The position numbers and the translations under genes were made by a program. From contig JAJKIL010000171.1 in assembly GCA_021154515.1 (NCBI GenBank), positions 1-5,903 on the forward strand: a stretch of 5,903 bases of DNA, given 5' to 3'. The notes under the pieces were generated by a model. It searched no databases. It worked only from the letters and a program-made list of their open reading frames with translations, and was not told where the DNA came from. Positions within the stretch are counted from its first letter, which is position 1; each line of letters starts with the position of its first letter. The stretch is from Niastella sp. (GTDB lineage Bacteria; Bacteroidota; Bacteroidia; Chitinophagales; Chitinophagaceae). Positions 1 to 5,903 of this stretch are shown here, one piece after another.

Positions 1-420
1 AATGAAGCCAGCCTTATAGAAATCCGCGTTCCCCTTAACATGCCTTACCAAAGCATTTCCTCCGGTTTTGAACGCTACGATGGCGAAATAGAATTCAACG
101 GCATTCACTATAAATATGTAAAACGTAAAGTAGAGAACGGCGAACTGGTGTTGTTATGTTTACCCAACGAGAGCCGAACGCGCTTACAAAACGCCCGCGA
201 CGAGTTTTTTAAACTGGTGAATGACCTGCAACATAATTCTCAAAGTAAAAATTCCACCCCTGGCAGTTCTATCAAGAACCCGGTGACTGAATACCAGGAC
301 CAACAAAACAACTGGCAGGTTGAAGCCCTGGCAGTTCAGCTGCATCAATATACGGGCTATACCAAAGTCATTCCTTCTTTTCCTTTGCTTACAACACCTG
401 CACAACCTCCCGAGTGCTGA
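1..420 (+). CDS. Conserved Bacteroidota hypothetical protein, C-terminal part (5' end outside window)
   Basis: The reading frame is open from base 1 to the TGA at 418-420, giving 139 visible residues. The ATG at 40 is probably internal, because the 13 residues before it (ending IEIRVPLN) continue the same soluble domain. The visible core is GEIEFNGIHYKYVKRKV at window residues 28-44, followed by a beta-strand-like ELVLLCLPN and an amphipathic helix to about residue 78. The rest is a low-complexity Ser/Asn/Gln/Pro tail ending in PPEC. From memory this resembles a small Bacteroidota family of unknown function with an N-terminal membrane segment, often encoded near TonB-dependent receptors or metal-handling genes; the membrane part would lie outside the window. 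No catalytic motif is visible. The function is unknown. The reading frame is well supported, the family recall only moderately so. Confidence 0.7.
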   Translation, partial: NEASLIEIRVPLNMPYQSISSGFERYDGEIEFNGIHYKYVKRKVENGELVLLCLPNESRTRLQNARDEFFKLVNDLQHNSQSKNSTPGSSIKNPVTEYQDQQNNWQVEALAVQLHQYTGYTKVIPSFPLLTTPAQPPEC

Positions 421-444
421 TCGTATTATCATCGCCTTTCGTCG

Positions 445-473
445 ACCGCCGAAGCTTTAGCGCAGGCGGTTTT
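445..473 (+). terminator. Weak terminator-like hairpin after the first gene
   Basis: ACCGCC at 445-450 pairs perfectly with GGCGGT at 465-470, across a 14-nt loop, and is followed by TTT (471-473). It begins 25 nt after the stop of the upstream gene. The 6-bp stem is GC-rich, but the loop is long and the T-run short, so termination would be modest. It could also be a chance inverted repeat or an element in the leader of the next gene. Confidence 0.35.
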
Positions 474-529
474 ATTGGGAAAGCTATAGCCAGCTACAAG
501 TCTGATTTATTACTAATTGAAGCTATATC

Positions 530-1867
530 ATGCGTTATTTATTGTTTGCCATTCTATTGGCAGGAGTTGCCTCCTGCAAACAACGTGCTGCAGATTACCA
601 ACAGGTATTGCACGACCCCGTTCTGTACAGTAAAGTAACCGGTCAGCTTACAGATGTTATTACCTACGACATCTTTACCCCGCCGGTAGCGAGTCGTATT
701 TATGCCTATGCCCACCTGGCGGCCTACGAAGCCATGGTGCATGGAGATAGCAGCTATACATCGTTGAAAGGCCAGTTAAAAGGATTCGATTATGTGCTTC
801 CGCCCGACTCCGGTAAAATAGTCGATTATCCCTATGCCGCCCTTATGGCCTTTATGGAAGTGGGTAAAACCCTCACCTTTTCAAAAGACCAGACCGATAA
901 AATAGTCGACAGTTTAAAAATGCTGGCCGAAACACATGGCATGCCGGCAGACATGAAAAAGAATTCTGAAGAATATGGCGTAAACGTCGCCAAAGCGGTA
1001 CTGGGCTGGAGCAAGAAAGACAACTATGCACAAACCCGCTCTGCCGCCAAATACACCGTGCCAAATGACGAAGGCAAATGGATCCCTACGCCGCCCGGAT
1101 ATTTTCAGGCAGTAGAACCCCAGTGGCGCACCATACGCACCATTGCCATGGACAGCTGCAACCAGTTTGCGCCACCTGCTCCCTGTGTCTTTGGTAAAGA
1201 CTCCACCTGCGCATTTTACAAACTGGCCAAACAGGTACAGGATACCGGTGTTCTGCTCACCGAAGAACAAAAAGCCATCTCCAGTTTCTGGGATTGTAAT
1301 GGGTTTAAATTAAATGTGGTTGGCCATACAATGTATGCCACCAAGGCCATGACGCCCGGTGGTCACTGGATGGGTATTATTGGTATTATTTGCGAAAATA
1401 AGAAGGCTGATTTTGATAAAACGGTGTATACGTATACAACAGCGTCCTTTGCCATAATGGATGCCTTCATTGCCTGTTGGGATGCGAAATATACGTTTAA
1501 CCTGGTACGACCTGAAACGGTGATCAACAAATACATAGACGCCAACTGGAAACCCTTTCTGCAAACCCCGCCATTTCCTGAATATACCAGCGGTCACTCC
1601 ATTATATCAACTGCCGCTTCCACTGTGCTGGAACATATCTATGGCGCACAAACGCCTTTCCGTGACAGTACCGAGCGCCCCTGGGGCTTCCCTGACCGAA
1701 ACTTTCAATCACCCCGACAGGCTGCAGATGAAGCAGGCATAAGCCGCTTTTATGGCGGTATTCACTATCGCCCTTCTATTATCGTAGCGCGGGACCAGGG
1801 TGAGAAAGTAGGCAATTATGTACTCACAAAACTGAGTATGAGAAAAGAACAGCTGGCCAGTAAATAA
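530..1867 (+). CDS. Exported vanadium-dependent haloperoxidase / PAP2-superfamily enzyme (VHPO1), probable lipoprotein
   Basis: This 445-residue protein belongs to the all-helical family shared by vanadium haloperoxidases (halide oxidation with peroxide) and class A acid phosphatases. The N-terminus is a lipoprotein signal with lipobox VASC, so Cys16 would be lipidated. The residues after it (KQRAAD) lack an acidic surface-export signal, so a periplasmic location is likelier. A helix starting PPVASRIYAY (from residue 51) matches the region before the core in VHPO2. FWDC (253-256) and TPGGHW (275-280) match a conserved family segment. Binding-site motifs are K320-x6-R327-P328, T353-S354-G355-H356 in place of PSGH, and S405-R406-x5-H412. 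The Asp expected four residues after H412 is Ser416. Cys210, Cys219, Cys227 and Cys256 could form disulfides. The start at 530 is chosen because it gives a full signal peptide; no Shine-Dalgarno is seen. It is first in a four-gene unit, 29 bp from the next gene. Peroxidase and phosphatase activity cannot be told apart from sequence. Confidence 0.88.
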   Translation: MRYLLFAILLAGVASCKQRAADYQQVLHDPVLYSKVTGQLTDVITYDIFTPPVASRIYAYAHLAAYEAMVHGDSSYTSLKGQLKGFDYVLPPDSGKIVDYPYAALMAFMEVGKTLTFSKDQTDKIVDSLKMLAETHGMPADMKKNSEEYGVNVAKAVLGWSKKDNYAQTRSAAKYTVPNDEGKWIPTPPGYFQAVEPQWRTIRTIAMDSCNQFAPPAPCVFGKDSTCAFYKLAKQVQDTGVLLTEEQKAISSFWDCNGFKLNVVGHTMYATKAMTPGGHWMGIIGIICENKKADFDKTVYTYTTASFAIMDAFIACWDAKYTFNLVRPETVINKYIDANWKPFLQTPPFPEYTSGHSIISTAASTVLEHIYGAQTPFRDSTERPWGFPDRNFQSPRQAADEAGISRFYGGIHYRPSIIVARDQGEKVGNYVLTKLSMRKEQLASK

Positions 1868-1896
1868 TGTAACCAACACAACCAAATTAACTGTAA

Positions 1897-2985
1897 ATGA
1901 AAAAGCTTACTCTATTATCGATCGTATATTTATTGCTAACCTATCAGGCCCAATCACAAGGTTGCGTAGCCATTCGCAGCACCGGTGGTTTTTGTACCCG
2001 CGACCAGGCAATGGGGCACGATTCTACCAAATGGATGCTGTCGGTAAGCAATCGCTATTTTAAATCGTTCAGGCACTTTGTGGGAACCGAAGAACAAAAA
2101 CAACGGATAGAACAGGGAACTCAGGTAATCAATCATTCCTATACACTTGACCTGGCGCTTTTCCGGAATTTAAAAAATGGCTGGTCTATCGGGCTCGATG
2201 TGCCGGTTATTTCCAACGCCCGTTCTTCTTTGTACGAGCATGGAGGCAATGGCGCCAAAAACGCCCGGCATTCCACTCATTCCTTCGGCGTGGGTGATAT
2301 TCGCATTGCCGTATATCGCTGGCTCATTGACCAAACAACCATGCCAAAAGGGAACATCCAGGTGGGGCTGGGACTCAAACTGCCAACCGGCGATTACCGC
2401 TACCAGGATTTCTTTATAAAGAACGATTCAACCAAAGTATTAGGACCTGTCGATCAATCCATACAGTTAGGTGATGGTGGAACCGGGTTCACTACCGAGA
2501 TAAATGCCTTTTACAATTTCAACGAAAATTTTGGGGTGTATGGTAACTTTTATTACCTGTTCAATCCCCGGGAACAAAATGGCGTTTCAACCACCCGTGG
2601 CGGAATCCCTTCTTCAGATGCCATTAAATATGGTACCAGCGTAATGAGCGTGCCCGATCAAATGATGATCCGCGCCGGCACCAGCACCACCTTTAATAAA
2701 TTCACCTTCTCTATCGGGGTCCGCGATGAGTGCCAGCCTTCCAAAGATGTGATCGGTGGCAGCATGGGTTTCCGCCGTCCGGGTTATATCATTTCCATTG
2801 AACCGGGTGTAAACTATCAATTCAAAAAAGCAACCGTATATGCTTATGTGCCGTTTGCGGTTAAACGCAACCGTACCCAAAGCGTTGCCGACAAATTAAA
2901 AACTGCCGACACAGGGGTGTACAGCCAGGGCGATGCCGCCTTTGCCGATTACCTGGTAAACATTGGCGCTTCTTTTAAATTTTAA
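1897..2985 (+). CDS. Predicted outer-membrane beta-barrel protein 1 (MetA-pathway/transporter-like)
   Basis: This 362-residue protein has a Sec signal peptide (about residues 1-21, ending AQSQ) and then alternating hydrophobic/polar strands throughout, as in an outer-membrane barrel. Strand-like segments include the stretches around LDVPVIS, G131-V-G-D134-IRIAVYRWL and K161-LPTGDY-167, a pattern typical of the putative MetA-pathway-of-phenol-degradation/transporter porin group. The last residues, NIGASFKF, end in Phe, the usual outer-membrane assembly signal. The mature N-terminus carries a Cys pair, C23 and C33 (GCVAIRSTGGFC). C23 is preceded by SQG, a poor lipobox, so lipidation is unlikely and a disulfide or metal/heme role is conceivable. 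It sits 29 bp after VHPO1 and 17 bp before the second barrel, so co-transcription is very likely. The transported or bound compound is unknown. Barrel topology is confident; the family name is moderate. Confidence 0.8.
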   Translation: MKKLTLLSIVYLLLTYQAQSQGCVAIRSTGGFCTRDQAMGHDSTKWMLSVSNRYFKSFRHFVGTEEQKQRIEQGTQVINHSYTLDLALFRNLKNGWSIGLDVPVISNARSSLYEHGGNGAKNARHSTHSFGVGDIRIAVYRWLIDQTTMPKGNIQVGLGLKLPTGDYRYQDFFIKNDSTKVLGPVDQSIQLGDGGTGFTTEINAFYNFNENFGVYGNFYYLFNPREQNGVSTTRGGIPSSDAIKYGTSVMSVPDQMMIRAGTSTTFNKFTFSIGVRDECQPSKDVIGGSMGFRRPGYIISIEPGVNYQFKKATVYAYVPFAVKRNRTQSVADKLKTADTGVYSQGDAAFADYLVNIGASFKF

Positions 2986-3002
2986 CCTTATACAAACTGT
3001 TT

Positions 3003-3968
3003 ATGAAACAATCCAGGAAGACCTGCCTGCGCTATTGTTGTTTGCTTTTTTGGTTGGCGGCAAGCATACACTCCGCATTTGCCCAAACAGATATAGATGG
3101 TATTATGATGGCCAAAAAAAATCTCTGTGTGGGACCCATGTATGGATATAGCAGCTGGAAGCATTACTGGGAGGGAACACTTAAAAGAGAGAACCTGAAT
3201 TTAGGGACCGTTTCTTCCCAAATGTATAGTGTGATGGGCGCTTACGGAGTAACCGATAAAGTCAACGTTTTGTTTTCAGTTCCTTATGTAAGAACCAAAG
3301 CCTCTGCAGGCACCTTGCATGGCATGAAGGGGTTTCAGGATGCCTCGCTATGGGTAAAATATATGCCGCTTGAAACCAAGATCGGCAATGGCGATTTAAG
3401 TGTGTATGGCCTGGCAGGTGTATCGGCCCCGCTTAGCAATTATGTAGCCGATTACCTGCCCCTGTCATTAGGGTTACGCAGTAAAACGCTTTCATTGAGA
3501 GGGATGGTCGATTACCAGGCAGGAAAATTGTTTGCCACGCTGTCTGGCACCTACGTCTTCCGTGACAATATTAAAATCGACCGCGATGCTTACTATACTA
3601 CCGAAATGCATTACACGAACAAGGTAGCAATGCCCGATGCCCTGTCGTTCAACTTTCGGGCTGGTTACCGGCATAACGATATCATTGCGGAGGCTTTTCT
3701 CGACAACTGGACCACCCTGGGTGGTTTTGATATAACCCGTAACAACATGCCTTTCCCGAGTAATAAAATGAATGCAACGCGGTTGGGCGCCAATGTAAAA
3801 TATCATTTAAAGAACCTGAAACGGCTTCAACTGGTGGTAAACGGGAATCATGTTATTGCAGGACGTAATGTAGGCCAGTCAACCAGCATCAACGCCGGCC
3901 TGTTCTTTATAATCAATTTCGCAAAAAAGCAGGCACCTGTTTCAACCACTCCAAAAGCACAACCATGA
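3003..3968 (+). CDS. Predicted outer-membrane beta-barrel protein 2 (transporter-like)
   Basis: This 321-residue protein has a signal peptide with a clear signal peptidase I site (AFA|Q, after residue 27). The mature start has the segment IMMAKKNLCVGPMY (34-47), then WKHYWEGTLKREN. A run of amphipathic strands follows, including YGVTDKVNVLFSVPYV and G107-M-K-G-F-Q-D113. These resemble a widespread group of uncharacterised 'transporter' barrels; this is family recall, not a database match. The last strand is near LFFIINF, followed by a short Pro/Thr/Lys tail, so unlike barrel 1 it does not end on an aromatic residue. It is clearly different in sequence from barrel 1, so the pair are not recent duplicates. 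The gene starts 17 bp after barrel 1. Its TGA overlaps the ATG of the next gene (ATGA, 3965-3968), which suggests translational coupling. The substrate is unknown. Confidence 0.78.
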   Translation: MKQSRKTCLRYCCLLFWLAASIHSAFAQTDIDGIMMAKKNLCVGPMYGYSSWKHYWEGTLKRENLNLGTVSSQMYSVMGAYGVTDKVNVLFSVPYVRTKASAGTLHGMKGFQDASLWVKYMPLETKIGNGDLSVYGLAGVSAPLSNYVADYLPLSLGLRSKTLSLRGMVDYQAGKLFATLSGTYVFRDNIKIDRDAYYTTEMHYTNKVAMPDALSFNFRAGYRHNDIIAEAFLDNWTTLGGFDITRNNMPFPSNKMNATRLGANVKYHLKNLKRLQLVVNGNHVIAGRNVGQSTSINAGLFFIINFAKKQAPVSTTPKAQP

Positions 3969-5521
3969 AAAAGTTATTATCCTGTATACTGCCGCTGTTG
4001 ATTATCGCTGCCGTTACCGTTCCTTTGGCCTGTTCAAAAACAGAGAAGGGCCGTACTGATGATCTGCCGGCATTGCAACCAGATAAAACGGATATCGATG
4101 CGGGTAGCTGGAAACCCATTCTGCTCGCTTCTGCCAATGAGTTTTCGATCTCAGCGCCTATTGCTACCAATACGCCGGAATACACTGCCCAGCTGAGCGA
4201 GATCAAAAGCTGGCAGGCATCTTTGACCGATGGTGAAAAGGATCTTGTAAAATACTGGAGCGCCGGCGCTGTACTTCGTTGGAATGAGATCTTGCGGGGA
4301 CTGGTGGCTAAACACAACCTGCCGCCTTATCAGAACGATGATGGCATCTACCCGGCGCCTAATGCCAATAACCCATTGGCGTATCCGCAATTTCCTTTTG
4401 CCAATCCACCTTATGCAGCAAGAGCCTATGCTTATGTGAGCGCTGCCCAATACGATGCGCTGGTAGCCGCTTACTATTATAAAAAATTATACAACCGCCC
4501 GGCGCCTTATAAAGTGGATGCAGGCATTAAGGTGCTGGTACCACAATCAGACCTGCCTTCTTATCCATCTGAAGATGCCGTAGTAGCAGGCGCTGCCGTT
4601 GAAATGATGAAGTTATTATTCCCCGGCGACCAGGAGTACATTCAGCAAAAGGCCGAAGAACACAAACGGGCCCGCATTATTTCGGGCGCCAATGTGCGCA
4701 GCGATATGGAAGCTGGTGAGGCATTAGGCAAAGCTGTGGCGCAGAAATTTGTGACCCGCGCCCGGGGCGATCGTGCGGGTGCCGCAATTGGCACACCTAC
4801 TGATTGGGCCAAACTGGAAACCGATTGTATTGCCCGTGGTGAAACGCCCTGGTATAGTCTGGAACTACCAAAGCGCCCACCAATGCTACCATTATTTGGT
4901 AAGGTAAAAGCATTCCTGTTCGATTCACTCACAGCTATTTCCTTACGGCCCGGACCACCTCCACTTACTGCCAGTAAAAAAATGCAGGATGAAACCGATG
5001 AAATATTGAGTTTGACAAAAAATGATACGCGCGATCACTATCGCATTGTTCACTTCTGGGCCGATGGCGCCGGTACTTCTACGCCATCTGGTCACTGGGA
5101 TGCCATAGCTGCCGAAGATTTCATTAAAAAGAATTACAGTGAAGTGCGTTGGGCGCGCAACATGGCTTTACTGAATATGTCGTTGATGGATGCCGCCATT
5201 GTTTGCTGGGATACCAAGTATTTTTATTTCAACCCAAGACCCTGTCAAATGAACCCCAAAATAAAGACCTTAACCGGCGTTCCCAATTTCCCGGCATATG
5301 TCTCTGGTCATTCCACCTTCAGTGGGGCTGCCGCTACTATTCTTTCTTATATAATACCAGATCGGGCAACTGCATACGATGATATGGCACGCGAAGCCTC
5401 CCTGTCGAGAATGCTGGCGGGCATCCACTTCCGGGCCGATTGTGAAGTGGGACTGGAAACAGGTAAAAAAGTAGGCAATTATGCAGTGGATCGTGGCAAA
5501 GCTGATGGTGCAGGTAATTAA
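3965..5521 (+). CDS. Exported vanadium-dependent haloperoxidase / PAP2-superfamily enzyme (VHPO2)
   Basis: This 518-residue protein is the second haloperoxidase-fold enzyme of the unit, with all expected active-site motifs. The N-terminus is a hydrophobic export signal ending VPLAC at Cys23. The lipobox is imperfect (Pro at -3), but lipidation is plausible given the following SKTEKG linker. A family helix PPYAARAYAYVSAAQYDAL spans 148-166. The FWADGAGTSTPSGHW segment lies at 364-378. The oxyanion site motifs are K418-x6-R425-P426, V446-S447-G448-H449, and S481-R482-x5-H488-x3-D492. By family precedent the Lys, Arg, Ser, Gly and Arg residues hold vanadate or phosphate, H488 ligates it covalently and H449 is the acid/base. 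Similarity to VHPO1 is limited to these blocks, and VHPO2 has about 95 more residues before the core, so they are old paralogs. The ATGA start overlap ties it to the barrel gene upstream. It may be a haloperoxidase, a phosphatase or a vanadate-using relative; the sequence alone does not decide. Confidence 0.9.
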   Translation: MKKLLSCILPLLIIAAVTVPLACSKTEKGRTDDLPALQPDKTDIDAGSWKPILLASANEFSISAPIATNTPEYTAQLSEIKSWQASLTDGEKDLVKYWSAGAVLRWNEILRGLVAKHNLPPYQNDDGIYPAPNANNPLAYPQFPFANPPYAARAYAYVSAAQYDALVAAYYYKKLYNRPAPYKVDAGIKVLVPQSDLPSYPSEDAVVAGAAVEMMKLLFPGDQEYIQQKAEEHKRARIISGANVRSDMEAGEALGKAVAQKFVTRARGDRAGAAIGTPTDWAKLETDCIARGETPWYSLELPKRPPMLPLFGKVKAFLFDSLTAISLRPGPPPLTASKKMQDETDEILSLTKNDTRDHYRIVHFWADGAGTSTPSGHWDAIAAEDFIKKNYSEVRWARNMALLNMSLMDAAIVCWDTKYFYFNPRPCQMNPKIKTLTGVPNFPAYVSGHSTFSGAAATILSYIIPDRATAYDDMAREASLSRMLAGIHFRADCEVGLETGKKVGNYAVDRGKADGAGN

Positions 5522-5594
5522 GTAAAACAAGCCAAAAGAGCTGAAACAATAACAGATAATCTTTTTTGAGAAGCATAAATAGAAGTCAAACGTC

Positions 5595-5623
5595 ACCGTT
5601 CCGATTCCTCGGAACGGTTTTTT
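5595..5623 (+). terminator. Strong intrinsic terminator of the four-gene unit
   Basis: CCGTTCCGA (5596-5604) pairs perfectly with TCGGAACGG (5609-5617) around a 4-nt loop TTCC. A5595-T5618 can extend the stem to 10 bp, and six Ts (5618-5623) follow. This is a textbook rho-independent terminator 74 nt after the VHPO2 stop. The other strand has no T-tract, so it acts on + strand transcripts only. It separates the haloperoxidase/barrel unit from the trehalase gene. Confidence 0.92.
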
Positions 5624-5629
5624 ATTTCC

Positions 5630-5637
5630 TACATTTG
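5630..5637 (+). promoter_or_regulatory. Bacteroidota-type -7 promoter box for the trehalase gene
   Basis: TACATTTG matches the Bacteroidota housekeeping -7 consensus TAnnTTTG at all six fixed bases. It lies just after the terminator and ends 31 nt before the trehalase ATG, which would give a leader of about 25 nt. No clear TTG -33 element is seen at the usual distance upstream, where the terminator stem lies, so the promoter may be weak or activator-dependent. Confidence 0.55.
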
Positions 5638-5668
5638 ATATAGGAATTGGTAATAAAACGCTCCCAGG

Positions 5669-5903
5669 ATGAAAAAACTGTTTCTGTGCCTGCTGATCAG
5701 CTGGCAGTTTGTAAGTACGATTGCACAACCGCCGGCCACTCCCGATAAAATTTATGGCGATTTATTCCGCGATGTGCAAATGGGTAAAGTATTTCCCGAT
5801 GGGAAAACTTTTGTAGACTGTGTGCCTAAGAAAAACCCCAAAACCATAGTAGCCGAATACAATCAGCAAAAAGGCACACCCAAATTCGATCTGAAACAGT
5901 TTG
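5669..5903 (+). CDS. treA: Secreted alpha,alpha-trehalase, N-terminal part (3' end outside window)
   Basis: The first 78 codons of a gene that runs off the right edge are visible. The signal peptide is MKKLFLCLLISWQFVSTIAQ, so the product is exported, probably to the periplasm. The mature start reads PDKIYGDLFRDVQMGKVF, then PDGKTFVDCVPK, then an IVAEYNQQ segment and FDLKQF. This closely follows the start of glycoside hydrolase family 37 trehalases such as E. coli TreA (LFNDVQ..., FPDQKTFADAVP..., FDLRHF, from memory). The enzyme would split trehalose into two glucose molecules. The catalytic Asp and Glu and the family signatures lie further downstream, outside the window, so integrity cannot be judged. 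It has its own promoter-like box and is insulated by the upstream terminator, so it is probably not part of the haloperoxidase unit. The start at 5669 is the only one giving a full signal peptide. Confidence 0.88.
   Translation, partial: MKKLFLCLLISWQFVSTIAQPPATPDKIYGDLFRDVQMGKVFPDGKTFVDCVPKKNPKTIVAEYNQQKGTPKFDLKQF

Noticed and set aside
414..638. Open frame of 74 codons overlapping the end of the first gene and the start of VHPO1
   Set aside because: It overlaps the signal peptide region of VHPO1 in another frame and its sequence shows no recognisable domain or signal; a shadow frame.
914..1270. Minus-strand frame of 118 codons inside VHPO1
   Set aside because: Lies wholly antisense to a gene with clear family motifs; composition is that of a shadow frame.
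1960..1965. Barrel 1 as a lipoprotein anchored at Cys23
   Set aside because: The residues before Cys are SQG, which do not fit a lipobox, and the protein ends in a barrel-type Phe strand.
3913..4317. Minus-strand frame of 134 codons over the barrel 2/VHPO2 junction
   Set aside because: Antisense to two well-supported coding regions and the ATGA overlap; no recognisable features.
5563..5568. T6 run after VHPO2 as a terminator
   Set aside because: No stable hairpin precedes it; the real terminator is the perfect stem at 5595-5623.
5270..5728. Minus-strand frame of 152 codons across the VHPO2 end, terminator and trehalase start
   Set aside because: It reads antisense through motifs 2 and 3 of VHPO2 and through the terminator hairpin; no protein-like features.
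1..5903. CRISPR array, tRNA/rRNA, insertion sequence or phage parts
   Set aside because: No regularly spaced repeats, no cloverleaf or rRNA-like segments, no transposase or terminal inverted repeats were seen on either strand.

Overview
The window comes from a member of the Bacteroidota, most likely near the Chitinophagaceae (Niastella/Chitinophaga type). This is inferred from four things: the starts lack Shine-Dalgarno sequences and are preceded by A/T-rich leaders; the sequence TACATTTG, a Bacteroidota-type -7 box (TAnnTTTG), lies just upstream of the last gene; the encoded families are typical of the phylum; and base composition is moderate. All genes are on the + strand.

Layout. (1) Positions 1-420 hold the 3' end of a small conserved hypothetical protein whose start lies outside the window. 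(2) Positions 421-529 are a short intergenic stretch with a weak terminator-like hairpin and a few AGCT-centred repeats. (3) Positions 530-5521 hold a tight four-gene run with gaps of 29 bp and 17 bp and a final 4-bp ATGA overlap. Its order is: an exported vanadium-haloperoxidase/PAP2-type enzyme (445 aa, VHPO1); a predicted outer-membrane beta-barrel (362 aa); a second, different beta-barrel (321 aa); and a second haloperoxidase-type enzyme (518 aa, VHPO2). (4) A perfect 9-10 bp hairpin with a T6 tract at 5595-5623 ends this unit. (5) A promoter-like -7 box follows, and at 5669 the first 78 codons of a secreted trehalase (treA type) run off the right edge.

The most notable content is the four-gene unit. 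Two divergent haloperoxidase-fold enzymes, both exported and probably lipid-anchored, bracket two predicted outer-membrane barrels. The compact spacing and the shared terminator suggest one transcript and a joint role in the cell envelope. One reading is that the barrels pass a substrate or product (halide, vanadate/phosphate, phosphoester, or a small aromatic or lipid) to or from periplasmic enzymes. That role is inference; the sequence does not show the substrate. VHPO2 has all three vanadate/phosphate-binding motifs intact. VHPO1 keeps the Lys, both Arg, Ser-Gly-His and the final His, but has Ser where motif 3 normally ends in Asp, so the two copies may differ in chemistry. The trehalase is separated by the terminator and appears unrelated to the unit.
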